Numbered from the stretch's first letter, positions 43,053 to 52,315 are shown. The stretch is 57,828 bases of DNA from CAZART01 sp964487555 (GCA_964487555.1 CAZART010000018.1:1-57828); one strand, 5' to 3'. Notes: a model not told the origin generated them from the sequence alone. Numbers and translations: made by a program.

Positions 43053-43424
43053 TTATCGACGAGACGTCAACACGCCGATGATCACGCCAACTACGACCGC
43101 GCCAAGCACCGTGCGTGCCGGATTGTCACGGACGAACAGGCGACCGTGATCATAAGCCTCGGACGCCTGCGACGAAAGCATCTCGGCCGTCTCGGTCAAC
43201 CGCTCATAGTATCTGTCGGCCAGGCCCAGCAGCGTATCTTCCGCCAGCTGCTCCTCCATTGCCGATGTCGCCTCTTCCGCTTCTTCAGGAAGATGGGCTT
43301 CTCCCTGAGCTGTGACCGGTCCCGACGCACGGAATACTTCATTTCCGGTGGGCTTTGCTGCGGCCTCACCGGGCCGCGGCTGGGCCGTCACCGATCGCTC
43401 GTCCGGTTTTCTACGCTTTGCCAT
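43053..43424 (-). CDS. DUF883-like (ElaB/YqjD-type) tail-anchored protein
   Basis: The 123-residue protein has a charged N-terminal part, a helix (LLGLADRYYERLTETAEMLS) and the tail FVRDNPARTVLGAVVVGVIIGVL with terminal Arg residues. This tail pattern (R-x-NP-hydrophobic-RR) is the best match of the three neighbours to the DUF883/ElaB family, which anchors to the inner membrane and in enterobacteria associates with ribosomes in stationary phase. That function is borrowed and unproven here. It is first in the three-gene minus-strand run. Confidence 0.72.
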   Translation of the reverse strand: MAKRRKPDERSVTAQPRPGEAAAKPTGNEVFRASGPVTAQGEAHLPEEAEEATSAMEEQLAEDTLLGLADRYYERLTETAEMLSSQASEAYDHGRLFVRDNPARTVLGAVVVGVIIGVLTSRR

Positions 43425-43806
43425 AATGCAATCCTGTCATGCTGGATGTAAGGACAATAAAGACGTTTGCTATGCGTCTATACTTCTTAACGTCGAACGC
43501 TGAATTCCTTCCGGGAGGGCCCCGGTATGTGAAGAATTTGACGGCAAGTTGCAACATATTCACTATTGAATATTATCATAGAGCGGCTGTACCGGCGCGC
43601 GTCGAACCTGCCTCTCTACCCTCGATGCGGCCGTGGCACATGCAGGTAGATTCAGGACATGGAACCAAGTTGTTTGGACACCCATACAGCGAGGCAACCG
43701 CTCTGAATGCACGTGCATTTGCCGGATCGGCTTTGGCTTTTCGCGGCCGTGCCGGCATGTTCCAGGACCATGGGCCCTCGACCCGGACGATCTAAGCAGG
43801 CGCCAC
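43425..43806. promoter_or_regulatory. Divergent promoter region (382 bp) with AT-rich inverted repeat
   Basis: This gene-free stretch separates the DUF883-like genes (minus) from the TPR operon (plus). It holds a perfect 7-bp inverted repeat ATATTCA-CTAT-TGAATAT at 43556-43573 and, on the plus strand, TTGCAA (43549-43554), 16 bp, then TATTAT (43571-43576), a possible promoter for the TPR operon whose ATG is 231 bp away. The rest shows no convincing gene. Regulator and direction are not proven. Confidence 0.5.
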
Positions 43807-46800
43807 ATGCGACTTTCTTCATCACGACGCCCCACCGTTTGCATTATGCGCTTTTTACTGACGTGTACGCTCGCGGCGCTCACTTCATGTGTTCTGATTC
43901 CTTCGACGGCGCCCCAGCAGCAGGCCGTCGCCCAGCTGGAGTCCCGCTCCACCGAGGCTGCGTTCGCAGACGCGTACGAGCTCTTTGCGAATCAACTCTA
44001 CCGTGAAGCGATCCACGGCTTCGCCGCGTTTCGGTCGCAACATCCCGATCACGTCAACGCGGCCGACGCCCTGTATTATCAAGCCGAATCTTCTCTCGCC
44101 CTCGGGCAAGAAGATGAAGCGGTGGCGCTCTTCCGTCGACTCGAGCGAGACTATCCCTTTCATCCGCTTGCCGCCAAATCCCGATTGGCGCTCGGGAAAT
44201 ACTTCTACACGTCTCAGCAGTACGAGCGGGCTATCGACGTGCTCGGACAGGTCGTAGACGACCGTCCTTCTCCGGAGATTGCCGCTAAAGCGCTCTACTG
44301 GATGGGTGAATCCGCCCTGAACCGGGGCCGGCACGACGAGGCATTGCGATACTTCCGCCGCGCCGCGGATGACTTCCGACAAACAGAGACGGCTCCGGTT
44401 GCACTTTACACCGTAGGGTTCACGCAGGTAAAACAGAAGCAGTATGACGCTGCGGCCGAGGCCTTCGAACAGCTTGCCGCCCGCTATCCCGACTCCCCTT
44501 ACGCCCGTAACATCGGGCTGGCGCTCGCCGAGGTTTATTACGAGTTAAATGATTTCGAGCGGGCCGTCGCCGAGATCGAAAGGCGGATGCCGAATTTAGG
44601 TGTGGATGCAGGTGAACGGGCGACGTTCCTACTTGCCGAGTCATACAATCAGCTTCGCCTCAGTGACAAGGCCATCGTGCATTATCGTCGGTTCACGGAC
44701 AACAATCCACAGAGCCCCTACTACCGTCGTGCGCTCTACGGCCTGGCATGGAACTACTACTTCGAAGAGGCGCACCAGTGGGCGGCCGAGCATTTTGCGC
44801 GCGTGCGCGAAGGACATGGCGACGACCTGGCGGCGAGGGCCACGTACTATGAGGCCGTGAATCAGCATCTCGCGAAGCAGCCGGAACGCGCCATCGAGAT
44901 GTTGGAACTCTATGTAGATCGGTGGCCCGATCACGAGCTGGCGCCACAGGCGCGCTTTGAACTCGCCGTGGGATATTACGATCAGCGCCGATGGCAGGAG
45001 GCGTCTGAGACGTTTTCGGACGTGGTAGAGGAGTATCCCGAAAGCGACCTCGTAGGAGAGGCGCTCTACTTTCGAGGTAATACGGAGATCGCCCTCGGTG
45101 AATTTGACGGCGCATTGAGAGATTTCGAGCGAGCCGTCGAGCTCGACGCCGCGCCGGCCTCTCTTAAAGGCGAGATTCGGTTCCAGCACGCCTGGCTGCA
45201 GTATCGAAATGACGATTTCGCCGGAGCGGCTCCCGCGTTCATCAGGCTCCACGAGCAGGACGAGCGTTCCGACAAAGGTGCCGAGGCCCTCTTCTGGGCA
45301 GCGGAAAGCTACTATCAGCTCGGTGAGCTCGAACGGGCTACACAGCTCTTCCGCCAGTACCTCGGCTCGTACCCTGGAGGCAAGCACGTCGATGCAGCCC
45401 ACTATGCACTCGGATGGACGAACTTCCGGCAGCGGAATTACGCCGAAGCGGCCGCAGAATTTAATCGATTTCTCGAGGCGTACGGTGCCACCGGAACCAC
45501 CGAAGTCGTGCCCTATCGAACCGACGCCCTGCTGCGGCTGGCGGACAGTTATTATGCCTTGAAACGCTACTCCGAAGCGATCCGCACCTACCGGCAAGTC
45601 GCCGACCAGGCGGGCGACTACGCCCTCTACCAGATCGCGCAATCGTTCTACAATTCGGGAGAGGCATTCGATGCGATCTCGGCGTTTCGAAATCTGCTTA
45701 GAGAGTATCCCGAAAGCGAGTGGGCCGAGGAAGCTCAGTATAATCTCGGGTACATTTTCTTTCAGAACCAGGACTATGATCAGGCGATCGCCGAGTACCA
45801 ATCGCTGATCGAAACCTATCCGCGAGATCCGCTTGCGGCGAAGGCCCAGTACGGTATCGGCGATGCGCTCTTCAACGCCGGAAAATCGGATGAAGCCATC
45901 CAGGCCTATCGCGTAGTGCTCGAGCGTTATCCAAAGAGTGCCTTCGTCGCCGATGCCGCGACCGGCATTCAGTACGCGCTGATCGCCTCGGGCGATGAAC
46001 TCGGCGCTGCCAGGGCGATCGAGGAGTTCATCGCGGATAATCCAGACTCGCCGATCGTTGACGAGCTGCGTTTCCGTCAGGCGGAAGTTGCCTATCAGAG
46101 CGGCCGAACCGACAAAGCGCTTTCCGACTTGCAGCAATTCGTCCGCACGTCCAACAGCGAGTCGCTTCTTCCCGAGGCCTACTACTACCTGGGATCGATC
46201 TATGCCGAACGAGATCAGAATGCCGAGGCGATCTCCTACCTGAAACCGATCACAGAGCGGTTCGCCTCGAGCAGCCGATTTCCGGACGCCGCACGGCTTC
46301 TCGGTGAGCTTTTCCTGGAGGATCAGCAGCCGCAAGAGGCGTTGAACGTGTTCCGGAAGCTCGAGTCGCTCCAGAAGAACGATGCCCGACTTCTCGCCGA
46401 GGCCCGTTACGGGCAAGCCATGGCGCTGCTGCAATTGGATCGTCGCGACGAAGCCGAGCGGCTGCTCGAGAACGCGATTCGGGCCGCGCCGGACGCATCG
46501 CAGACGCTCCCGGCCTCCCTCGGGCTGGCCCGCGTGTACGAAGGGTCGAACCGGTATGAGGATGCGGCACGCCTTTACCGCCAGGTTGTCGATCAGAGCC
46601 GCGACGAGGTCGGCGCGGAGGCCCTCTACCGGCTTGGTACGCTACTGATCGACCGCGGAAACGCCCGCCGGGCCGTCGAAGAATTAGGAAGGATGCCGGT
46701 CCTCTTCCCCGGATTCAACGAATGGCTTGCGCGAGGCTATCTCGCGCAAGCTCGCGCATTTCGCTCGCTCGGTCAGACGGGCGATGCCACGAGCGTGTAT

Positions 46801-46872
46801 GACCGCATCATTGAGGAATTCAGCGGCACCCCGTATGCGCGGACCGCCGAACAGGAGAAGGAGGCCCTCTAG
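43807..46872 (+). CDS. Large TPR lipoprotein (BamD/YbgF-like repeats)
   Basis: ATG at 43807 is chosen because a signal with lipobox follows (LLTCTLAALTSC); the longer frame upstream crosses the promoter region. The ~1021-residue protein is made of many TPR units, shown by recurrent YYQAESSLALGQEDEAVALF, ALYWMGESALNRGRHDEALR, A-x-Y-x-LG and YPESE patterns, of the kind seen in BamD, YbgF and CpoB. It is probably a periplasmic or outer-membrane lipoprotein scaffold. It is 3 bp upstream of the beta-barrel gene, so the two are likely partners. Confidence 0.87.
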   Translation: MRLSSSRRPTVCIMRFLLTCTLAALTSCVLIPSTAPQQQAVAQLESRSTEAAFADAYELFANQLYREAIHGFAAFRSQHPDHVNAADALYYQAESSLALGQEDEAVALFRRLERDYPFHPLAAKSRLALGKYFYTSQQYERAIDVLGQVVDDRPSPEIAAKALYWMGESALNRGRHDEALRYFRRAADDFRQTETAPVALYTVGFTQVKQKQYDAAAEAFEQLAARYPDSPYARNIGLALAEVYYELNDFERAVAEIERRMPNLGVDAGERATFLLAESYNQLRLSDKAIVHYRRFTDNNPQSPYYRRALYGLAWNYYFEEAHQWAAEHFARVREGHGDDLAARATYYEAVNQHLAKQPERAIEMLELYVDRWPDHELAPQARFELAVGYYDQRRWQEASETFSDVVEEYPESDLVGEALYFRGNTEIALGEFDGALRDFERAVELDAAPASLKGEIRFQHAWLQYRNDDFAGAAPAFIRLHEQDERSDKGAEALFWAAESYYQLGELERATQLFRQYLGSYPGGKHVDAAHYALGWTNFRQRNYAEAAAEFNRFLEAYGATGTTEVVPYRTDALLRLADSYYALKRYSEAIRTYRQVADQAGDYALYQIAQSFYNSGEAFDAISAFRNLLREYPESEWAEEAQYNLGYIFFQNQDYDQAIAEYQSLIETYPRDPLAAKAQYGIGDALFNAGKSDEAIQAYRVVLERYPKSAFVADAATGIQYALIASGDELGAARAIEEFIADNPDSPIVDELRFRQAEVAYQSGRTDKALSDLQQFVRTSNSESLLPEAYYYLGSIYAERDQNAEAISYLKPITERFASSSRFPDAARLLGELFLEDQQPQEALNVFRKLESLQKNDARLLAEARYGQAMALLQLDRRDEAERLLENAIRAAPDASQTLPASLGLARVYEGSNRYEDAARLYRQVVDQSRDEVGAEALYRLGTLLIDRGNARRAVEELGRMPVLFPGFNEWLARGYLAQARAFRSLGQTGDATSVYDRIIEEFSGTPYARTAEQEKEAL

Positions 46873-46875
46873 GAG

Positions 46876-48660
46876 ATGGAAATGCGAACCCATTCAATCA
46901 TCTTGCCGACCGCGGCACTGTTCCTCATCTCGCTATTTGCGGGAGGAATGCGCTCGGCCACCGCGCAGGTCGATCCGAATAGACCGGTCCTTCCGGACAT
47001 AGCTCCGCGCGTCGTTGAGATTCGTGGACAGCTTGAGATTTCCATGCCGTCGCTCGAGCGCCAGCCGCTTATGGGGTTCAACCCGCCTCCAACCGTTGCG
47101 CCGATTCCTCCCGACCGTCGACCTTTCGTCGAGGAGTACAAGCAGGAGAGTGTCGACCTCCCTCCCAGTCCGCTTCAGGCTCCCGAGCCTCCGTCCGTGG
47201 CATCACTCATCAGCCGGCAGCCACGGAACGGGATCATGGAGGCGGCTGCGGGCCGGTATCTGAGTCGGATGATCCGCTTCCGCAGCGAATGGCCGCTCAG
47301 CGATCCGACCGCCGTGTATTCAAAATTCGATTATGAAGGTAGCGACGGCCATGAGCCGCTCGACGAGCGATTCGCTTCGTTTGACGCCGTGGACGCCATG
47401 GTCGGACTGCAGTACCTGGCGCGCGGCGCCGCCGCCGGCTTTGAGATCGACGGATTTCTGAACAACTACTCGCTGTATGCTGCGGAGTTTTCGGCCTTTG
47501 CCGGCGAGCTCGAGGACGCGCCCGAGAGGGAAGGACGCGGCGGCGGCGTCTCGGCGTGGATGCGGACGCAGGCCGCCGGCCCGGTCGATTTCGATGCTCG
47601 CATCCGGTATGGGACGACGCTCTACCAAACGCTGGCGACGGACGCGGCGGAGGTGGAAGCGAACTTTGAAACCGAAGAGTCCACGCTCGATGCAAACGCC
47701 GATCTACGCATCCCCTTCGCGCCGGGGCAGTCTCTTCGGTCCGACGTACGCTTCACCGGTCTCGGACGCGGCGACGACGCCGTTGGTGGAACCGTCCGGA
47801 TGCTCGACGCCGGCGTAGGTATCCAGATCGGCTTCGCGCGAGGTCTTGAACTTACGGCTCTCGGCCGTCTGATGACCTATGCGGCGGAAGATCACAAGGT
47901 CATAAACGACGTGGAGGAAGGCGGTGATGAAAACACGTTCGTCTCCATCGACGTGATCGCGAACTTGTATCCGGCCGAAGGTGTCCGGTTTTACGTACAG
48001 AACCGCCCGCACGCCGAACATCACACGCTCGCCGCACTCCACCGGAAAAATCCATACCTGGTCGACGGTCCCGTCGTGCAACCGACGGTGTACACGATCG
48101 ACGCCCGCGGCGGCGGGCACCTCGTGAAAGGTGTCTTCGAAGCCGAAATCTTCGCGGGCTTTCAACAAGCCCCGAATTACCTTTACTTCACCCGGTCGAC
48201 GGATGCCGAGTCATACGGCTACGGCTCCCACTTGCTGTCTACGCACTACGACGAGGCTTCTATTATCCTTTTCGGTGGAGACGTTTCCGTTAATCTCCCG
48301 TCCGGACTCAACGCGACGGTCGGACTCACCGTGCGGGACGGCCGGCTTACACAGGACGACACGGAAATTCCTTACTTCGGTCCGCTGGTAGGACGCGGAT
48401 CCATTTCGTATTCGTTCGCGGAGGGGCGCGGATTTTTGCAGGCGATCGGAGAGTATGAAGCGGCCCGGTACGTGGATGTCCCCGAGACGCGAAAGCTCGG
48501 AGATTTTTTCGATTTGGATCTGCAGGGATCCTACGACTTGACGCCGTCGCTCGGCGCGGTCGTTCGTTTTCAAAATCTGAGCGCCGGATACCTGGAGCGC
48601 TGGGAAGGATTTGAGCGTTCGCCGTTCGTGCTGATGGGAGGCCTTCGAGTCCGCTGGTGA
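46876..48660 (+). CDS. Putative outer-membrane beta-barrel protein
   Basis: The 594-residue protein has a signal peptide (MEMRTHSIILPTAALFLISLFAGG..., cut near ATAQ) and a proline-rich N-terminal region (IPPDRRPFVEEYKQ, DLPPSPLQAPEPP). The C-terminal ~450 residues are alternating polar/hydrophobic beta strands (LNATVGLTVRDGRLTQ, GRGSISYSFAEGRGFLQAIG, LGAVVRFQNLSAGYL) ending in LRVRW with a terminal Trp, a barrel signal. It is not a clear TonB-dependent receptor, as no plug or TonB box is seen. It starts 3 bp after the TPR gene and is the next member of the envelope module. Start could also be 46882. Confidence 0.75.
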   Translation: MEMRTHSIILPTAALFLISLFAGGMRSATAQVDPNRPVLPDIAPRVVEIRGQLEISMPSLERQPLMGFNPPPTVAPIPPDRRPFVEEYKQESVDLPPSPLQAPEPPSVASLISRQPRNGIMEAAAGRYLSRMIRFRSEWPLSDPTAVYSKFDYEGSDGHEPLDERFASFDAVDAMVGLQYLARGAAAGFEIDGFLNNYSLYAAEFSAFAGELEDAPEREGRGGGVSAWMRTQAAGPVDFDARIRYGTTLYQTLATDAAEVEANFETEESTLDANADLRIPFAPGQSLRSDVRFTGLGRGDDAVGGTVRMLDAGVGIQIGFARGLELTALGRLMTYAAEDHKVINDVEEGGDENTFVSIDVIANLYPAEGVRFYVQNRPHAEHHTLAALHRKNPYLVDGPVVQPTVYTIDARGGGHLVKGVFEAEIFAGFQQAPNYLYFTRSTDAESYGYGSHLLSTHYDEASIILFGGDVSVNLPSGLNATVGLTVRDGRLTQDDTEIPYFGPLVGRGSISYSFAEGRGFLQAIGEYEAARYVDVPETRKLGDFFDLDLQGSYDLTPSLGAVVRFQNLSAGYLERWEGFERSPFVLMGGLRVRW

Positions 48661-48874
48661 TGGGTTGCCTTGTTCGTCGTGACGGCGGGCGATTCTGCGA
48701 CTACCATCACGACCGCCGGTATGATCGATTTGGGGCCATGTGAATACGATGGGCAGAATTTGATGGAACAACGAGATCGGTTATTTTTCGACGATGACCC
48801 TCTGGAGCGCGCCTTCACATCGCTCCTGGCGCGCCGTCTCACCGCGGAATTTCCCGCACGATTGTACGATTATC

Positions 48875-49078
48875 ATGCAGCCGCCGCCACGTGACCAGGT
48901 AGAATCCATGCTCGCGGAGATCATCCGGGAATACCTATCCCGCAGCGACTCCATCATCGTCCCTGGACTCGGTACGTTCGCCGTTAGCCACCGGAGCAGC
49001 TCCATCGAGCGCACCGACGCAGGCGAGGTCCGAATGAGACCGCCAAACGACGAAATTGTATTCACACCGGAGTATTGA
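48875..49078 (+). CDS. Small HU-like DNA-binding protein (HU-CCDC81-type half)
   Basis: The 67-residue protein (MQPPPRDQVESMLAEIIREY start) reads like one HU-CCDC81-bac domain: LSRSDSIIVPGLGTFAVSHRSS, then RMRPPNDEIVFTPEY, as in the first HU domain of Bacteroidota SPOR proteins. It ends 28 bp before a separate HU-SPOR gene in another frame. In typical relatives two HU domains and SPOR are in one chain, so here they may have been split. RNA/DNA or peptidoglycan roles are not proven. Confidence 0.75.
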   Translation: MQPPPRDQVESMLAEIIREYLSRSDSIIVPGLGTFAVSHRSSSIERTDAGEVRMRPPNDEIVFTPEY

Positions 49079-49106
49079 TCCGCCGTTCACCGATTGCCTC
49101 GGAGCC

Positions 49107-51095
49107 ATGCCTTTCGACCTGGAAGCAGAATTAGCACGCCGCCTTGGCGTTTCGCGTGATGCAGTCGGTCCTGTTCTGGACGCCGTCATCGAGCGTATCC
49201 GCCAGCAGGTGTCGCACTACGGCTACGCCCGGGTGGCCGGTCTTGGAACGTTTCGCGGTCAAAACGGCCATGTCGCGTTTGAGCCCGATCCTGTTCTAGC
49301 CGACGAAGTGAACGTGCGCTATGCGGGACTCGAGAACGTAAGCGTAGCCGTGAGAGAGGATGAGGACCGTGACGAGGATGAGGTGCTCTACGGGGAGTCA
49401 CCGGGGGATGACTACGAAAGGAGTGACTCCGGCACGGCGGACGAAGGGATCTCTGAAGACGTAGAGGATGCGGATGAGTACATTCCTCCTTCGTTCCCTC
49501 CGGCCGAAATACCGCACATCGAAGAAGAACCCGATCCGCCCGAGCTCGCCGATGCCGACGAGGACGACGAATTGGCCGAAGGAATTCACGCGCCTTTTCA
49601 GTGGGAGGAGGAAATCGATTCAACGGAATCCCACGAACATGACGTGCCGCCAACCTACCCGGCGGATAGCGTTGACGATCCGACGATTGACGCGCCCGCC
49701 GACGATGCCGAACCAGGCTCGGAAGAGGAAGCCGAACCAGCGTGGGAAGACGAAGCCGAGCCGGCGTGGGACGAGGAAACCGAACCGGCGTGGGAAGACG
49801 AAGCCGAACCGGCCTGGGAGGACGATGCCCAAGGACTCGTGAATGAAGATGCCGAACCGGCCTGGGAGGAGAATGCCCAAGGACTCGTGAATGAAGATGT
49901 CGAACCGGCCTGGGAGGACGATGCCGGCGGACTCCGGGGCGACCTGGCCGGGGGAGCTCGGGATGACGACACCGGACCGGCCTGGGAGGACGCGTCGGAA
50001 GAACACGATATGGGCGAGGACGACGATTCCGAAACCTGGTTTGAGGATGCGGACGAGGTTCATCCGCTTGGACCCGTGCCCGAGACCCCGTTTGAAGAAG
50101 CGGATTATTCCGTTCTCGACGAACAGCGCACGATGGGTCAAGCGTTTGGCAAAGAAAGCGGCACGTATGCGGATAATCCGCTCGAAGGCGACCGTCCGAG
50201 GAAGCAAGAATTTCAGGATCAAGGTGCCGTCGACGACGACGCTGACGGCTACGTAGAGTCGGATGGCGGTACCGGCAGCGAACCCGAGGATGACCTCGGC
50301 GAAGATCTGCGTGATCGCGTCGAAGGCCCAAGCGTCGAATGGAATGCGCTTGAAGAGCAGGTCGAAGACGATCCGTATGCGGAAGAAGAAGCGGCCATGG
50401 CCGCCGCGGGAGGCGCCGCCTTTGGCGACGACGACGAGATCGACCGGGATCTTTCTCACGAGAAGGCTCCGGACCGCAGTGCCCTTCCCCACGAACGGAT
50501 TCGGCAGCATCCTCCTCGGCGGCATGCTGCGGCCCGTGCATCCGGCACGGGAGCCGCAGGTGGGAACCGAAACGCGATTTGGATCGGCGTAGGCGTCCTT
50601 GTGCTCGTCGCCGCTGCCGCCGTCGCTTACTTCGTGCTCGTGCCCACCGTACCCCCCGACGAACGGTCGATTACGGACAGGACAGAGACGCCGGCGCCGA
50701 TCGATACGGGCGCGACTGCGTCCTCCGACGCGGAAGTAGCCGATACTTCGGCTGCCGCCGTTCCGCCCGTCCGGAGCGAGGAGACTACCCCCCTGCCGCC
50801 CGTCCGGAGCGAAGAGACTTCCCCGTTGCGCAGCGCCGGCGGCATCGACCGTTCGGCCGGCGGATTCACCATCATAGTGTATTCTGAAACTTCGGAGCGC
50901 GGCGCGGCCGAAGCAGCGGCGCCTTTTCGCGATCGTGGCTACCGCACCAGCGTGCTGGAATACCATGAGAACGGCCGGACCCGATATCGCGTCGGCGTCG
51001 GACAATTTGCCACGCTCGAGGAGGCCGGCGAGGCCCGCGATCGTCTGGCGGGCAGTGAACTTCCGGACGATGCCTGGGTGTGGCGCGTGCAGTAG
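49107..51095 (+). CDS. HU-domain/acidic-repeat/SPOR envelope protein
   Basis: ATG at 49107 with a GGAG 5' is chosen. Residues ~1-75 form an HU-like domain (ELARRLGVSRDAVGPVLDAV, YGYARVAGLGTFRGQNGH). Residues ~80-480 are acidic and disordered, with eight 8-residue repeats (xEPAWEDx and AQGLVNED) at 49731-49922. A membrane helix (AIWIGVGVLVLVAAAAVAYF, ~489-508) separates it from a Ser/Pro linker and a C-terminal SPOR domain (FTIIVYSETSERGAAEAAAP, YRVGVGQFATLEEAGEARD). SPOR binds denuded peptidoglycan, often at septa; HU domains here would be cytosolic. It is directly upstream of exbB/exbD-like genes. Confidence 0.83.
   Translation: MPFDLEAELARRLGVSRDAVGPVLDAVIERIRQQVSHYGYARVAGLGTFRGQNGHVAFEPDPVLADEVNVRYAGLENVSVAVREDEDRDEDEVLYGESPGDDYERSDSGTADEGISEDVEDADEYIPPSFPPAEIPHIEEEPDPPELADADEDDELAEGIHAPFQWEEEIDSTESHEHDVPPTYPADSVDDPTIDAPADDAEPGSEEEAEPAWEDEAEPAWDEETEPAWEDEAEPAWEDDAQGLVNEDAEPAWEENAQGLVNEDVEPAWEDDAGGLRGDLAGGARDDDTGPAWEDASEEHDMGEDDDSETWFEDADEVHPLGPVPETPFEEADYSVLDEQRTMGQAFGKESGTYADNPLEGDRPRKQEFQDQGAVDDDADGYVESDGGTGSEPEDDLGEDLRDRVEGPSVEWNALEEQVEDDPYAEEEAAMAAAGGAAFGDDDEIDRDLSHEKAPDRSALPHERIRQHPPRRHAAARASGTGAAGGNRNAIWIGVGVLVLVAAAAVAYFVLVPTVPPDERSITDRTETPAPIDTGATASSDAEVADTSAAAVPPVRSEETTPLPPVRSEETSPLRSAGGIDRSAGGFTIIVYSETSERGAAEAAAPFRDRGYRTSVLEYHENGRTRYRVGVGQFATLEEAGEARDRLAGSELPDDAWVWRVQ
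49731..49922 (+). repeat. Eight 24-bp coding repeats of two types (A A A A B A B A)
   Basis: Units start at 49731, 49755, 49779, 49803, 49827, 49851, 49875 and 49899. Type A codes x-EPAW-acidic-triplet (for example TEPAWEDE), type B codes AQGLVNED. The B units at 49827 and 49875 are identical at the DNA level, so part of the array was duplicated recently as a 48-bp block. Confidence 0.9.
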
Positions 51096-51149
51096 CCGGC
51101 CGCCATCCGAGCGTTTTATTCATCCCCAATCCGTGTCGAATAGCTGAAG

Positions 51150-51878
51150 ATGATGCTAGCGCTGTTGCAACAAGAATTGAACTTGCCGGCGGACACCGTC
51201 GCGCAGGCGGTGTCGCCGGAACCCACGTCCCTGCTCGACACGCTCATTCTGGGGGGATGGATCATGCTTCCGATCTTCATCCTCTCGATCCTCGCCATCT
51301 ACCTGTTTGTAGAAAGGCTCGTCACCATTCGCCGGGCCAAGACAGATCCGGTGGTGATCACCAAGCGCGTGCGGGATTACGTGCAGGCGGGTGACGTCGG
51401 TGGGGCGATGGGTTTCTGCGAATCTCAGGAAAAGCCGATCACGCGCATCCTGCGCCACGGGCTCGAGCGTCTGGGACGCCCCATCGCCGAGATCCAGGAC
51501 GCCGTGCAGGCGCAAGGCAAGCACGAGGCCTTTCTGCTGGAGAAGCGAACGGAGCTCCTTGCCAGCATCGCCGGTATCGCTCCCATGATCGGCTTTCTCG
51601 GTACGGTGACGGGCATGATCAAAGCCTTCCAGGAAATTCAGAACCTGCAGGGTAATGTCAATCCGAGCGTGCTCGCCGGCGGCATTTGGGAAGCGCTCCT
51701 GACAACGGCGGCCGGACTCGTCGTCGGCATACTGGCCTTTTTCTTCTACAACTTTCTATTGACGCGCATCAAACGTCTCATCAACGATATGGAGCGCTCA
51801 GCGACGGACTTCATCGACTTGCTTCAGGCTCCTGCGCCCGCGCGCGCTCGGTACGAAGAGCGTGCGACGAACTATTAG
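51150..51878 (+). CDS. MotA/TolQ/ExbB proton channel family protein
   Basis: The 242-residue protein has a membrane segment after residue ~32 (WIMLPIFILSILAIYLFV), a cytosolic middle (RRAKTDPVVITKRVRD), and the family signature in the last two helices: ASIAGIAPMIGFLGTVTGMI and LTTAAGLVVGILAFFFYNFL. With an ExbD-like partner it uses proton flow across the inner membrane to drive energy transfer to the outer membrane. It is 12 bp upstream of exbD, forming a pair. Whether it is ExbB or TolQ is open; no TonB or TolA is in the window. Confidence 0.93.
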   Translation: MMLALLQQELNLPADTVAQAVSPEPTSLLDTLILGGWIMLPIFILSILAIYLFVERLVTIRRAKTDPVVITKRVRDYVQAGDVGGAMGFCESQEKPITRILRHGLERLGRPIAEIQDAVQAQGKHEAFLLEKRTELLASIAGIAPMIGFLGTVTGMIKAFQEIQNLQGNVNPSVLAGGIWEALLTTAAGLVVGILAFFFYNFLLTRIKRLINDMERSATDFIDLLQAPAPARARYEERATNY

Positions 51879-51890
51879 ACCCGCGAAATC

Positions 51891-52304
51891 ATGGCTTTTG
51901 ATTTTTCCAACACGCGGGAGCCGCTGACGGCATTCAGCATGGCGGGATTGACGGACATCGTCCTCCTTCTGCTGATTTTCTTTCTGCTCACGTCGAGCTT
52001 CATTCCGCAGTTCGGCATCCAGGTGAATCTGCCCCAGGCCGAAACGTCTGCCCCCATGGAGCAGCAGTACGTCTCGGTGGCGATTACGGACGACGGGCGG
52101 TTTTACGTAAATCAAGACCTCATCCCGAGAGAAGCGCTGCTCGACGCCCTTCGTGACGCGCAGGGAGATCGTGCGGCGCTCGTCCTGCGTGCGGACGAGA
52201 ATGCCACGGTCGGCCAGTTCGCCACGGTCGCGAATCTCGCCAAGGCCCTAAACATGCGGGTGCTGATGGCGACAGAGCGCGGCGAAGCTGCCCCGCCGCG
52301 TTAG
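51891..52304 (+). CDS. ExbD/TolR-family biopolymer transport protein
   Basis: The 137-residue protein has one N-terminal membrane helix with the family aspartate in LTDIVLLLLIFFLLTSSF (D near the start of the helix) and a periplasmic domain (VNLPQAETSAPMEQQYVSVA, VNQDLIPREALLDAL, LVLRADENATVGQFATV). It pairs with the ExbB-like protein just upstream to couple the proton gradient to envelope work. It is the last gene of the plus-strand envelope module and converges with the FNT gene. Confidence 0.92.
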   Translation: MAFDFSNTREPLTAFSMAGLTDIVLLLLIFFLLTSSFIPQFGIQVNLPQAETSAPMEQQYVSVAITDDGRFYVNQDLIPREALLDALRDAQGDRAALVLRADENATVGQFATVANLAKALNMRVLMATERGEAAPPR

Positions 52305-52315
52305 GTATTCCGCTC

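Noticed and set aside
44641..46434. 597-codon antisense frame opposite the TPR gene
   Set aside because: No recognisable domain; it is a shadow of a GC-rich repeated gene with a clear TPR product.
46876..48660. Barrel protein considered as a TonB-dependent receptor
   Set aside because: No plug domain or TonB box is visible, despite the exbB/exbD-like genes downstream.
48670..48894. Possible 74-codon gene just before the HU-like gene
   Set aside because: No domain, weak start and overlap with the HU start; could be real but unsupported.
49731..49922. Regular 24-bp units considered as a CRISPR array
   Set aside because: Units are directly adjacent with no unique spacers and lie within a coding frame.
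49186..51005. Two long antisense frames (451 and 461 codons) opposite the HU-SPOR gene
   Set aside because: The sense strand is rich in GAN codons, which keeps antisense frames open; the products are Arg/Pro- or Val/Ile-biased with no domain, while the sense product has HU, membrane and SPOR segments.
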